From assembly GCA_024680555.1 (NCBI GenBank), contig JAILCC010000010.1, positions 1-52,818 of the forward strand: DNA of 52,818 nt. Reading direction: 5' to 3'. The notes beneath the pieces were generated by a model, which ran no database searches, was not told the origin of the DNA, and saw only the letters and a list, made by a program, of their open reading frames with translations. The position numbers and the translations under genes are program-made. The first letter of the stretch is position 1; each line of letters begins with the position of its first letter. The stretch comes from a bacterium. Its GTDB lineage: Bacteria > Cyanobacteriota > Vampirovibrionia > Gastranaerophilales > JAILCC01. Shown one piece after another: positions 26,675-35,431 of this stretch.

Positions 26675-27694
26675 ATGAATGAAATTAAAATAACAATATC
26701 CGTAAAATCGTTGTTGACTATACTGGCAATTGGCATGCTCATCTGGGGGTTGATTGTCGCAAAAGATATAATATTATTTATTTTTGCGGGATATATAATC
26801 GCAAGTGCTCTTTTTCCAGTTGTGGATTTTTTAAAGACCAAAATGCCCCAAACTCTCGCAGTTGCTCTTGTTTTTGGCATGCTTATTATTATTCTGGGTG
26901 TAGTATTTATTCCGTTTGCTGGAATATTGCTTGACCAATTGCAACAATTCCAAGCCTATTTCCCTAAATTAACGGATCAAATGACAGAGTGGATAAACAT
27001 TTACCAAAATTCAAGTATAAGTCAAATGCTTCCGCCTATAGAACAAATAAGCTCAAAAATATTTGCGTATAGCGAAAGCATGGTGAAAACTTCTCTGGAT
27101 TTTACGTTGGCAATTTTTGGTATGATAGTTGCCTTGTTTACGCTTGCGGCTTTGGTTCTGTTTATTTTATTGGACAGGGAATCATTAAAAACAGGCATGC
27201 TTTCATTTTTCCCGAAAGAAAAAAGAGAAAATGTCCGTGCTATTGCGGAAACAATAACGCTAAGAGTTGGCGGATATGTTAGAGGGCAGCTTTTTATAAT
27301 GTTTTGTGTCGGTGTTGTTACCGGTGTAGTAATGCAGCTTATGGGTGTACCGTTTGCACTTTTATTGGGAATAATTGCGGGAATATTGGAAGTTATTCCG
27401 ATTATTGGACCTATTCTTGCAGCAGTTCCTGCCGTTATTTTGGCATTATTAGTGAGTCCGTGGCTTTTTATTTGGGTAATATTGGCATATTTGGTAATAC
27501 AAAGGGTTGAAAATTTGATTTCACCTCTTGTGTACGGCAAATTCTTAGATATGCCGCCATTGGTCATTATCAGCGTTATTCTTATTGCAGGGGCAACATT
27601 GGGTGTGTTCGGAGTTGTTCTTTCTCCAGCAATTGCCGCTGCTATATACGTTTTGATACAAGAACTTTATTTGAAAAAAATTAACGAAAAATAG
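26675..27694 (+). CDS. AI-2E/PerM family membrane transporter
   Basis: A 339-residue protein with seven or eight predicted membrane helices. It shows the family pattern of an N-terminal helix pair, a central soluble segment (about 80-140), and a C-terminal block with GIIAGILEVIPIIGPILAAVP and RVENLISPLVYGK. Members export small molecules such as autoinducer-2, or act as ion antiporters; the substrate here is unknown. The ATG at 26675 has AGGGAGAG upstream; an in-frame ATG at 26624 lacks one. Confidence 0.9.
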   Translation: MNEIKITISVKSLLTILAIGMLIWGLIVAKDIILFIFAGYIIASALFPVVDFLKTKMPQTLAVALVFGMLIIILGVVFIPFAGILLDQLQQFQAYFPKLTDQMTEWINIYQNSSISQMLPPIEQISSKIFAYSESMVKTSLDFTLAIFGMIVALFTLAALVLFILLDRESLKTGMLSFFPKEKRENVRAIAETITLRVGGYVRGQLFIMFCVGVVTGVVMQLMGVPFALLLGIIAGILEVIPIIGPILAAVPAVILALLVSPWLFIWVILAYLVIQRVENLISPLVYGKFLDMPPLVIISVILIAGATLGVFGVVLSPAIAAAIYVLIQELYLKKINEK

Positions 27695-27704
27695 ATAAAT
27701 AATA

Positions 27705-29054
27705 TTATTTTAATTCTGTTATTGTTTTTCTTATCCAATTTCTGCCGATAATAAGGCTTTCGTAATCAAGCATTTCGTCAGGAGAGTGCATGTTCAAAAT
27801 ATTTGCTACCCCCAATAATAACGGTTTAAATTTTTTGCCCTCAGCGTTAAGTTTGTCATTTTGAAGTACGTGAGTTTCTGCTCCTGCGTGGAACGAAGTC
27901 GGTTTTGTATTTGTTAAGCCGACTGACTTAGCACTGCCGATTAAAATATTTACAAATTCTTCGTTGTCGTCTTTAACAAAAGGCTTCAAGTGAGTTTCAA
28001 ATTTTGCTTCTATTTTGATTTTGCCATCATATTTTTTAGCTGCAGTATTAACTATAGATAAAATTTCTCTCTTTAATTGTTCTTCATTTTCGGGTTCTGA
28101 ACTTCTGATAGAGTATGTTGCATAGGCGTTTGAAGCAATAATGTTACGGAAAGAATTCATTGCAATATCTTCCATAATTTGATTTTGTGATGTTATAACA
28201 AGGTTGTTTTTGTTGCTTAAAAGGTACATCCCTGCGCTGCCGCCGATTACCAAGCCTGAATTTATTGATGTAATTGTTCCGAGTTCGTTTTCTTTATACA
28301 CGCCTTGTGGAATTTGTGCAACGAGTTCGGACAGGACTTTGTTTGCACTGACACGAGTTTTGTCACCGATATCTATACCTGAATGGCCGCTTTTGCCTTC
28401 CGTCACAAAAATGGTAAAATTCGTGAAGCTTGCGCCCGCCACATTACATTCTCCGAGGTCACTTCCGTCGAGAATAAGAGCATTTTGAGAGAGAAGTTTT
28501 GTTGTATCAAGGTTTTCTATGCCGCTCATTCCGAATTCTTCATCTCTTGTAAAAACCCCTTCTATCGTTGGATGAGGGATTTCGGGATGTTCTTTAAAAT
28601 AAATAAGAGTATCAATAATAACTGCGCCACCGGCTTTATCATCAGCTCCGAGTGTGCGTGTTTTGTCTGTTTCAAGATACTTGCCGTCTTTAGAAACTCT
28701 GATATTTACGGGTTCGTCTGTGCCGACAACATCCATGTGAGAACTTATCATTATGGGGGCAGCGGCGGAATTGTTTGCATCTAGCCTTGCAATAACATTT
28801 CCGTATGAATCTTTCTGTGCGGAAATACCTTTGGCGGTAAGGATTTCTATTATCTTATTCGCAACATTTTCTTCCTTTTTGCTCGGAGAAGGAATTTGTG
28901 CAAGTTGTACAAAATAATCAATTACGCTGTCTTTATTTCTAACTTCTTCTAATGTCATTTTATTGCCTCCGTTTTTATATGGTTTTGCGTCAGCAAAAAT
29001 TGCGACGGAAAAAACACACATGAATAATATATATAATAGGGTAAATTTTTTCAT
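27705..29054 (-). CDS. PepT-like M20 family metallopeptidase with possible signal peptide
   Basis: A 449-residue (long form) di-zinc peptidase. Metal and catalytic motifs are SSHMDVVG, TLGADDKAGG and TRDEEFGMSG, with a late FHAGAETH, as in the PepT-like M20 group. Two starts are plausible. The first, at 29054, adds a textbook signal peptide (MKKFTLLYILFMCVFS... ending ADA) but has no ribosome-binding site. The second, ATG at 28958 (MTLEEVRNKDS), has a perfect GGAGG seven bases upstream and gives a cytosolic 417-residue enzyme. It may make both forms. It follows hisS by seven bases and is probably in its operon. Confidence 0.88.
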   Translation of the reverse strand: MKKFTLLYILFMCVFSVAIFADAKPYKNGGNKMTLEEVRNKDSVIDYFVQLAQIPSPSKKEENVANKIIEILTAKGISAQKDSYGNVIARLDANNSAAAPIMISSHMDVVGTDEPVNIRVSKDGKYLETDKTRTLGADDKAGGAVIIDTLIYFKEHPEIPHPTIEGVFTRDEEFGMSGIENLDTTKLLSQNALILDGSDLGECNVAGASFTNFTIFVTEGKSGHSGIDIGDKTRVSANKVLSELVAQIPQGVYKENELGTITSINSGLVIGGSAGMYLLSNKNNLVITSQNQIMEDIAMNSFRNIIASNAYATYSIRSSEPENEEQLKREILSIVNTAAKKYDGKIKIEAKFETHLKPFVKDDNEEFVNILIGSAKSVGLTNTKPTSFHAGAETHVLQNDKLNAEGKKFKPLLLGVANILNMHSPDEMLDYESLIIGRNWIRKTITELK

Positions 29055-29061
29055 AAATAAT

Positions 29062-30294
29062 TTATATAATTTGCGTTAAAATGTCTTCTTTATTTACTGT
29101 TACTTGTTCTTTTGAGGTTAAGTTTTTAATTGTAACTTTGCCTGCTTTGATTTCATCTTCGCCCAATATTACGGCAAATCTTGCCCCTGATTTGAGAGCT
29201 TTTTCAAAACCTTTAGAAAAATTCTTGCCCTGCATATCAAATTCGGTTTTCAAGCCGTTATTTCTGAGATATTTGGCGAGTTTCAGACTTTCGTTTAAAT
29301 CTTGACAGACAATATATGCATCAAGGCTGCTTGCGTTTACATCGGGAATTAGAGCCATAAGCCTTTCCATACCCATTGCCCAACCGACTGCGGCAGTAGG
29401 TTGACCGCCAAGTGTAGTTACCAAACTGTCATACCTTCCGCCGCCGCAAACTGCGTTTTGTGAACCCAAAGAGTTGCTCTTTATCTCAAAAACGGTTCTG
29501 TTATAATAGTCCAAGCCTCTTACCAAAAGGCGGTTAACGTTGTATTTTATACCTAATGCATCAAGATAACCTTTCAATTTTTCAAAATGCTCCTGACAGT
29601 CTTCGCAGATAAAATCTGAATTGATAGCATTTTGAACTGCCTCAGTTGCAAGATAGCTTTGGCATTCGGGACTTTTGCAATCAAGCATTCTGAGAGGATT
29701 TTTTTCATATCTCATTTTGCAATCATCACAAAACTTTTCGAGCATTGGTTTAACCGCTTCTTTAAGTTTTTCTCTGAAATTTGCACGGCATTTTTCGCAG
29801 CCGAGAGAATTTATTTCCAATTCAAGGTCGTTCAAACCTATTTTGTTTAAAAACGCTATCGCCGTAGAAATAACTTCTGCATCACATGACGGCGCATCAA
29901 CTCCGAATACTTCAACTCCGACCTGATGGAATTGTCTTTGACGACCTGCTTGTGGTCGTTCATACCTGAACATCGGACCTTTGTAATAGAGCTTTACCGG
30001 CGGACTGATACGGTGCATCCCGTGTTCAATATATGCTCTTACTACGCCTGCGGTATTTTCGGGGCGCAAGGTAAGACTTCTGCCCTTTTGGTCAAAAGTG
30101 TACATTTCTTTATTTACAATATCTGTAGAATCCCCGACTCCTCTGGCAAAAAGCTCGGTTGCCTCAAAAATCGGAGTGCGAATTTCTTTATAATTTGCCT
30201 TTTCAAATACCTCTCTCATTGCGTTTTCGACAAAATGCCATTTGGCAATTTCATCGGCTAATATGTCTTTTGTTCCTTTTTGCGCCGTTATCAT
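29062..30294 (-). CDS. hisS: Histidyl-tRNA synthetase
   Basis: A 410-residue class II aminoacyl-tRNA synthetase. Motif 2 reads FRYERPQAGRQRQFHQ, the histidine-binding loop LVRGLDYYNRTVFE is intact, and the C-terminal anticodon-binding domain (about 320-405) is present. It overlaps the end of the GDP-mannose gene by ATGA and precedes the peptidase gene closely, so manC-hisS-peptidase form one transcription unit. Confidence 0.97.
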   Translation of the reverse strand: MITAQKGTKDILADEIAKWHFVENAMREVFEKANYKEIRTPIFEATELFARGVGDSTDIVNKEMYTFDQKGRSLTLRPENTAGVVRAYIEHGMHRISPPVKLYYKGPMFRYERPQAGRQRQFHQVGVEVFGVDAPSCDAEVISTAIAFLNKIGLNDLELEINSLGCEKCRANFREKLKEAVKPMLEKFCDDCKMRYEKNPLRMLDCKSPECQSYLATEAVQNAINSDFICEDCQEHFEKLKGYLDALGIKYNVNRLLVRGLDYYNRTVFEIKSNSLGSQNAVCGGGRYDSLVTTLGGQPTAAVGWAMGMERLMALIPDVNASSLDAYIVCQDLNESLKLAKYLRNNGLKTEFDMQGKNFSKGFEKALKSGARFAVILGEDEIKAGKVTIKNLTSKEQVTVNKEDILTQII

Positions 30295-31700
30295 TTATTT
30301 TCCCTTCCATAAATATCTTTAAATCTGATAATATCTTCTTCCACAAGTTTATTTCCAAGTTGAACTTCAATAATTTCTAAATCGTCAAAGAAAGGGTTTT
30401 GCAAAGAGTGTTTTGCTTTTAAGGGGATATCTATACTTTGCCCCGGGTTCAAAACATACTCTTTATCTTCAAGCAAGATTTTTGCTTTTCCCGAAAGGAC
30501 TACCCAGTGTTCACTTCTGAAGTTGTGCATTTGGTAACTCAATTGTTGACGGGGTGAAACGTGGATGAGTTTGGTCAAAAAGCCCTCTCCTTGCTCTAAA
30601 CATTTATAATATCCCCATGGGCGATATACGGTTTTGTGCACCATATATATGTCATTGTTCATTTTTTTAAGGTCGTTATAAACGTCCTTTACCGTATTTG
30701 TTTTATCTTTATCGCATACGAGTACGGCATCGGAAGTTTCTACGACAACAAGATTTTCCGCTCCGATTGCACTTATGAGTTTTGAATTACTGTAGATAAG
30801 AGAGTTTTTGCAGTTTTTGGCTATGACTTTACCTGCAATAGCGTTCCCTTTTGTATCTTTTTCCTGAATATCGTATATTGCTTCCCAAGAGCCCAAATCT
30901 TTCCAATCGCTTTCCAAAGGAACAACAACGAGATTATCCGACTTTTCCATCAACGCATAGTCAATAGAGATATTTGGCATTTTATCGTAAGACATAAACG
31001 GAATTGTTGTGGATTTTTTCAAATCAATTTCTTCAAGTACCGCTTTGATTTCCGGCATATGTTTGGCCATTTCTTTTTTGAAAGTCGAAACAGTAAACAT
31101 GAACATTCCGCTGTTCCAAAAATAACCGCCGTTTTCTATATATGCTTTTGCGGTTTTTTCATTTGGCTTTTCCTTAAAAGCAGAAACCTTTTTAGCCTTT
31201 GCGCACAATTTTTCTACGGAAGCATCTTTTTGAGATTCAATATATCCGTAACCTGTATCGGGAGTTTTTGCTTCTACGCCGAAAGTAACAATATAGCCAT
31301 TTTTTGCTAATTTCTGTGCATTTTTGACACAGGCTGCGTATTTGTCGATATTTTTTATTACGTGGTCTGACGGAACAACAAGGACAACGTCATCTTTGCA
31401 AAGTCCTTCGATAAATTTGATTCCGCAAGCAATTGCAGGGGCGGTGTCCTTTGAAACAGGTTCGGTCAGGAGGTTCTTTTCGTTCAATTTCTTTTCAAGC
31501 TGAATTTTTACGTTTGCGGCAAGTTCGACATTGGTATTAACAATAATGTTGTCGGGTTCAATAAAAGATGAAATTCTTGCAAAAGTTGATTGCAACAGAC
31601 TTGTATTGTCCGTTAATTTCAATAATTGTTTCGGGTAAAATTCTCGGCTTATTGGCCATAATCTTGAGCCGTTGCCGCCTGCCAGTATTATTGCGTACAA
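30291..31700 (-). CDS. manC: Mannose-1-phosphate guanylyltransferase / mannose-6-phosphate isomerase
   Basis: A 469-residue bifunctional enzyme of the ManC/AlgA type. The N-terminal nucleotidyltransferase has AIILAGGNGSRLWPISREFYPKQLL and FKEKP; the C-terminal cupin isomerase domain starts at RPWGYYKCL, with QMHNFRSEHWVVLSG. It supplies GDP-mannose for surface polysaccharide. The true start is the TTG at 31700, five bases after AAGGAGG. The longer frame from 31730 would include the ribosome-binding site and overlap the upstream gene, so I reject it. Confidence 0.93.
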   Translation of the reverse strand: MYAIILAGGNGSRLWPISREFYPKQLLKLTDNTSLLQSTFARISSFIEPDNIIVNTNVELAANVKIQLEKKLNEKNLLTEPVSKDTAPAIACGIKFIEGLCKDDVVLVVPSDHVIKNIDKYAACVKNAQKLAKNGYIVTFGVEAKTPDTGYGYIESQKDASVEKLCAKAKKVSAFKEKPNEKTAKAYIENGGYFWNSGMFMFTVSTFKKEMAKHMPEIKAVLEEIDLKKSTTIPFMSYDKMPNISIDYALMEKSDNLVVVPLESDWKDLGSWEAIYDIQEKDTKGNAIAGKVIAKNCKNSLIYSNSKLISAIGAENLVVVETSDAVLVCDKDKTNTVKDVYNDLKKMNNDIYMVHKTVYRPWGYYKCLEQGEGFLTKLIHVSPRQQLSYQMHNFRSEHWVVLSGKAKILLEDKEYVLNPGQSIDIPLKAKHSLQNPFFDDLEIIEVQLGNKLVEEDIIRFKDIYGRENK

Positions 31701-31710
31701 TTGAACCTCC

Positions 31711-32850
31711 TTATAAATTGTTTGCTGCAAACGAATTATATGTTACCGAAGAAATTGAATTTATTAAATTTCGTGCAGAATAATCATTCCACCTTCTTTT
31801 TACCATTGCCGTAATAATGTATCTACGTCCGTCAGGCATTGTAACAACACCTGCATCCCCTAGCATTTCGCCGATATCGCCTGTTTTATGAATGAGCCTT
31901 GCATTGTCTGGAATGCCTTGTTGTAAGAGGCTTGTATTTTTAACTTTGCTCATAATTTCGACGATTCTTGCTCTGTTTTCGAGAGATAAAAAGTCGGGGT
32001 TGTCAGCGTTATACAAAATCGTTGCCATATCTTTCGGAGAAGTAGTATTTGTTCCGTAAAGGTCGGGCAGCCAAGTGGATACGTGAGTTTTTGAGAAGCC
32101 CCAACTTTGGAGAGCCATGTTCATTTCCTGTGCGCCGCCTACTGCGGACAAAATCATATTTGTTGCGGTATTGTCGCTGGTTCTTATCATAAAAGCGGCA
32201 AGGTCGCTCATTTCATAATTTTCACCATCGGGACGATATTGGAGATACCCCGAACCGCCGGTTCTGTAGTATGAAGTCATTTTGAACTTTTCATAAAAAT
32301 CAAGGTGCCCAGCTTCAATACGCTTAAACATTTCAAGAAGAATTGGCACTTTTATTATGCTTGCTGCGGAGAATGTCTTTTCTCCGTTAATATCAACATA
32401 ATTTCCTGTTTGATAATCCCAAACATAAACACCTGCCTGCAAATTTGGATATTGGTTTATGACATACTGAAGATTATTCTTGAGGGTGGTCATTTCCCTG
32501 TTTAGTTTAAGGGGTGCCATTTTTGGTCTTTTTACTTCAACCGGACTGACAAAATCTCTGCCAAAAAGGTGCATATTGGCAATAGCGGTTTGCGCAGGAT
32601 TGTAGAATTTTTTGGCATCAATTTTAATCTGAGAGTTTTTAACTCTGTTTATAAAAGTGTAGTTATAGGTGTTTTTTAGGGTTGGAAAAAATATAAAAAA
32701 CAAAAGAAAACCAAGCAGAATAACCTTTATCGGGTTTATTCTTTTCGGCTTTGTCCTTTTATGACTGATATGAGCAACATGCAGGCGGGGTAAACGCTGC
32801 GGAGTTGCCTCGTCATAAGGTTCATATTTATATTTTCTGTAACTGCTCAT
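31711..32850 (-). CDS. Membrane-anchored serine hydrolase of the class A beta-lactamase fold
   Basis: A 379-residue protein. A basic cytoplasmic head of 40 residues and one membrane helix (about 41-58) anchor an outer domain. That domain has the three penicillin-recognising motifs: S164-I-I-K167, S225-D-N227 and K322-T-G324. In the region where class A enzymes have the omega loop with Glu166, the sequence reads STWLPDLYGTNTTSPKDMA, with no obvious glutamate. Resistance-type hydrolysis is therefore doubtful, and a cell-wall role is possible. A GGGGA site precedes the start. The gene is first in the operon with manC and hisS. Confidence 0.85.
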   Translation of the reverse strand: MSSYRKYKYEPYDEATPQRLPRLHVAHISHKRTKPKRINPIKVILLGFLLFFIFFPTLKNTYNYTFINRVKNSQIKIDAKKFYNPAQTAIANMHLFGRDFVSPVEVKRPKMAPLKLNREMTTLKNNLQYVINQYPNLQAGVYVWDYQTGNYVDINGEKTFSAASIIKVPILLEMFKRIEAGHLDFYEKFKMTSYYRTGGSGYLQYRPDGENYEMSDLAAFMIRTSDNTATNMILSAVGGAQEMNMALQSWGFSKTHVSTWLPDLYGTNTTSPKDMATILYNADNPDFLSLENRARIVEIMSKVKNTSLLQQGIPDNARLIHKTGDIGEMLGDAGVVTMPDGRRYIITAMVKRRWNDYSARNLINSISSVTYNSFAANNL

Positions 32851-32970
32851 AATTCCCCAAGTTAAACTAACTCTCCACCAACATTATAGCAGTCATAATG
32901 TTTAAAGTTAAGAATGTAAAAAATAATTCATATAATTGGGCGAGGGGCAATTGCAGACATTCAGAAAAAA

Positions 32971-33031
32971 GTTTGTAGGGTGCGTGTTAACGCACCATTA
33001 ATTTGGTGCGAACAATCGCACCCTACCGACT
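32971..33031. repeat. 61-bp GTAGGGTGCG palindromic repeat, copy A
   Basis: The outer arms GTAGGGTGCG (32975-32984) and CGCACCCTAC (33017-33026) are exact inverted repeats. Inside, CGCACCA-TTAATT-TGGTGCG forms a second hairpin, and alternative GGTGCG/CGCACC pairings could make two side-by-side stems. Copies B and C are 61 bp and, respectively, identical and nearly identical. It is a short non-coding mobile-like element. Confidence 0.88.
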
Positions 33032-33263
33032 CAAAATATAAGCAAAAGGTTGATAAGTATGCAAATATTGTTAATACTCAATATGGTGATTTTATTGCTG
33101 AATTTACCGTATTTAATCGTAACGATGTCGGAACGGTTAAAATATATGATTTAGAAAGTTACCAAAAAGATAGGTTCAGCCAACCTCGACAAAGAGCTGA
33201 TAAAACAGGTATGTCGCTAACTGAACCCACTATAAGTATAACCGATTTGGTGAATTTTGTAAA
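33032..33263 (+). pseudogene. Gene remnant, first fragment
   Basis: An open, protein-like stretch of 77 codons (KYKQKVDKYANIVNTQYGDF..., then RNDVGTVKIYDLES, then ISITDLVNFVK) trapped between repeat copies A and B. It has no start codon or ribosome-binding site of its own; the ATG-like frame entering it comes from the repeat. It is probably the upstream part of the gene whose later fragment lies at 33325-33745. Confidence 0.6.
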
Positions 33264-33324
33264 GTTTGTAGGGTGCGTGTTAACGCACCATTAATTTGGT
33301 GCGAACAATCGCACCCTACCGACT
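33264..33324. repeat. 61-bp GTAGGGTGCG palindromic repeat, copy B
   Basis: Identical in sequence to copy A over 61 bases, same orientation, 293 bases downstream of it. It interrupts the gene remnant. Confidence 0.88.
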
Positions 33325-33745
33325 TGATACAGAACAATATAAGGGTGAGAGTGAAGAAAAGCCGCAAACAGTTCATTTATATAATATACAAGAAAAATCA
33401 TCAGGCACATACGCTGATAATGCGTACCTAAAAAACCTGATGACAATAATATTATAACTGATTATACAGAGAATTTCAACCCTAATGAAAATAATCCTAA
33501 AAATAATTCGTCTGATAAATTACTTCAGGAAGATGATTTTCAAGGTAATTTATTCTACGACAATGAAAAGGCTCGGAATATTCACAGAATCAAAGGCTCC
33601 TTTGTTCCGGCTGAAAACTTGATTGAGTTATTTAAAAACGCAGATGAGAGTACAATTATTCACGAGTTTGCGCATTGGTGGTTATCTCGTTTGGAAAAAT
33701 ATTCTAAGGATAATGAAGAACTTGCTCTCGACCTTGCGGAAGTCA
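33325..33745 (+). pseudogene. Gene remnant with HEXXH zincin-like motif, second fragment
   Basis: Protein-like sequence runs in one frame to about 33420 (TEQYKGESEEKPQTVHLYNI, ending SGTYADN). It continues after a frameshift in another frame to 33745 (KPDDNNIITDYTENF, then KARNIHRIKGSFVPAENL, then DESTIIHEFAHWWLSRL). HEFAH at 33661-33675 is a zinc-metallopeptidase motif. The context GSF-PAEN-IELF-ADEST-HE resembles zincin-like domains in very large phage or conjugative-element polyvalent proteins; this family link is inference. The gene is broken by the frameshift and by repeats B and C. Confidence 0.65.
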
Positions 33746-33806
33746 GTTTGTAGGGTGCGTGTTAATGCACCATTAATTTGGTGCGAACAATCGCACCCTA
33801 CCGATT
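33746..33806. repeat. 61-bp GTAGGGTGCG palindromic repeat, copy C
   Basis: The same 61-bp element with two substitutions (AACGCACC to AATGCACC, and the last C to T). It truncates the zincin-like remnant; a few further codons of what may be the same gene (AEGINIQAIYD) follow before the tmk stop codon at 33834. Confidence 0.85.
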
Positions 33807-33833
33807 TGCAGAGGGCATAAACATTCAGGCTAT

Positions 33834-34463
33834 TTATGATTTGATTTGCGTTTCAAGCCATTTTTCGTCAAGAATTTTTTTCACTTGTTCAAAAACTTCT
33901 TCTATTCCGAGGTTTGAATTTACTACTTTTATTCTTTGAGGAAATTTTTTGGCTAATTCAAGGTAGCCGTAGCGAAGTTTTTTATGGAAATCTATTCCCT
34001 CCTGCTCCAAGCGGTCTTTCGTTTCGCCGACTCTTTGCATTGCAACTTCCGTTTCCACATCAAATACTATTGTCAAATCGGGCTCAATATTGTCGGTTGC
34101 GATTTCGTTCAGCTTAATTATCCTTTCTATATCCAACCCCCTTGCATACCCTTGATATGCTACGCTAGAATCCGTGTATCTGTCGCACAAAACGGTTTTG
34201 CCCTCATTCAGCGCCGGAAGAATGACAGTCTGTACGTGTTGAGCCCTGTCTGCCATATATAACAAAAGTTCGCAAAGAGAATCCACGTTGCCGTCATAAT
34301 GAAGCAGAATTTCTCTGATTTTGCCGCCGAGCTTGCTTCCGCCGGGTTCTCTTGTCAAAAGGCATTCGTGCCCTTTTGCTTCAAGGTAGGTTTTGATTTT
34401 TTCTATCTGCGTAGTTTTGCCTGAGCCGTCCGCTCCCTCAAATGTTATAAATTTTCCTCTCAT
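33834..34463 (-). CDS. tmk: Thymidylate kinase
   Basis: A 209-residue dTMP kinase. The P-loop GADGSGKTTQ (about residues 9-18), TREPGG, LCDRYTDSSVAYQGYARGL and the LID region are as expected. The start overlaps the etfA stop by one base (TAATG), so it is coupled to the electron-transfer flavoprotein genes. Its 3' end abuts the decayed region. Confidence 0.96.
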   Translation of the reverse strand: MRGKFITFEGADGSGKTTQIEKIKTYLEAKGHECLLTREPGGSKLGGKIREILLHYDGNVDSLCELLLYMADRAQHVQTVILPALNEGKTVLCDRYTDSSVAYQGYARGLDIERIIKLNEIATDNIEPDLTIVFDVETEVAMQRVGETKDRLEQEGIDFHKKLRYGYLELAKKFPQRIKVVNSNLGIEEVFEQVKKILDEKWLETQIKS

Positions 34464-35431
34464 TATTCCCTCTCAATCAATTTCGGCAAAATTTTGTTCA
34501 AATCTCCGACTATCCCAAAATCTGCAATTTTAAAAATGGGAGCATCCTTATCATTGTTTATTGCAATTATTGTTCCGGAATTTTTCATACCTTCAATATG
34601 CTGAATTGCACCCGAAATTCCGCACGCAATATATATTTTGGGCGTAACGGTTTTTCCTGTTTGTCCCACTTGAATATCGTTTTTGAAAAGTCCTAAATCA
34701 ACAAGACTTCTTGAAACAGCAAATTTACCGCCGATTTTGTCCGCAAATTTTTTGACAAGCTCAACCGTTTCGGGTTCTTTTGCTCCCCTGCCTGCCGCAA
34801 CGATAATTTCCGCTTCATCAATAGGGGTATCTTCAAAAGTTTTTGGCACAAAATTAAGTTCTTCGATGTTGTCCGTCACGTCGTCAAGATTTACGGAAAT
34901 TTCTTCAATTTCGGGCTTGTTTTCATAATTAGGTTCGTTCATTTTGAAAACTTTTGGTCTTACGGTTGCCATTTGCGGTGTTGTTCTTGAAAGTATGGTT
35001 GCCATCAATGAGCCGCCAAATGTCGGTCTTGTTGCGGCGAGTTTGCCTTCTTCAGTCAAGCCTAAGTCGGTACAGTCCGCAGTTAACCCTGCGCCCAAAG
35101 CCGACGCAATTCTGGGGGCTAAGTCCCTGCCGTTTACTGTTGCACCGATTAAAAATATGTCGGGATTGATTTTCTCAAGCGAACGAAGAACAGCCTCTTT
35201 GTAATATAAAGTCGAATATCTGTCCAGCTTCGTATTTTTTATGACGTAGATTTTATTTACACCGGCTTGAGAGAGTTTTTCTATATTTTTACTTTCGTCG
35301 GAGTTTTCTGCGGCAAGTAATATTGCTGAGATTTCGCCATTATAAAATTTTTTTGCTTTGCTGACCAATTCAAGGGCAACATTTTCTGTTTCATTGTTTC
35401 TTTTCTTTAGTGCCAAAACAACAAGACTCAT
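34463..35431 (-). CDS. etfA: Electron transfer flavoprotein alpha subunit
   Basis: A 322-residue protein. The C-terminal FAD-binding domain has AAGRGAKEPE, SRSLVDLGLF, QVGQTGKTVTPKIYIACGIS and the AINNDKDAPIFKIADFG signature. It pairs with EtfB to carry electrons between flavin dehydrogenases and the quinone pool or other partners. It overlaps both neighbours by single bases. No acyl-CoA dehydrogenase or Fix/Bcd gene is in the window, so the electron donor is open. Confidence 0.95.
   Translation of the reverse strand: MSLVVLALKKRNNETENVALELVSKAKKFYNGEISAILLAAENSDESKNIEKLSQAGVNKIYVIKNTKLDRYSTLYYKEAVLRSLEKINPDIFLIGATVNGRDLAPRIASALGAGLTADCTDLGLTEEGKLAATRPTFGGSLMATILSRTTPQMATVRPKVFKMNEPNYENKPEIEEISVNLDDVTDNIEELNFVPKTFEDTPIDEAEIIVAAGRGAKEPETVELVKKFADKIGGKFAVSRSLVDLGLFKNDIQVGQTGKTVTPKIYIACGISGAIQHIEGMKNSGTIIAINNDKDAPIFKIADFGIVGDLNKILPKLIERE

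Larger units (their letters stand above)
32851..33833. other. 983-base gap with repeats and decayed gene
   Basis: No intact gene is present. The first 120 bases are AT-rich upstream sequence of the serine hydrolase gene. The rest is three copies of one 61-bp repeat alternating with pieces of a decayed coding sequence, ending at the tmk stop codon. Confidence 0.8.

Noticed and set aside
31700..31730. Upstream extension of the manC reading frame to 31730
   Set aside because: It would include the AAGGAGG ribosome-binding site and overlap the upstream gene; the TTG at 31700 fits the family N-terminus.
32980..33294. A 104-codon ORF in the serine hydrolase-tmk gap
   Set aside because: Its start and end lie inside repeat copies A and B and there is no ribosome-binding site, so I treat the middle as a gene fragment rather than a working gene.
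32971..33806. Three identical repeats resembling a CRISPR array
   Set aside because: Repeats are 61 bp and strongly palindromic, spacers are 232 and 421 bases of decayed coding sequence, and no cas gene is present.
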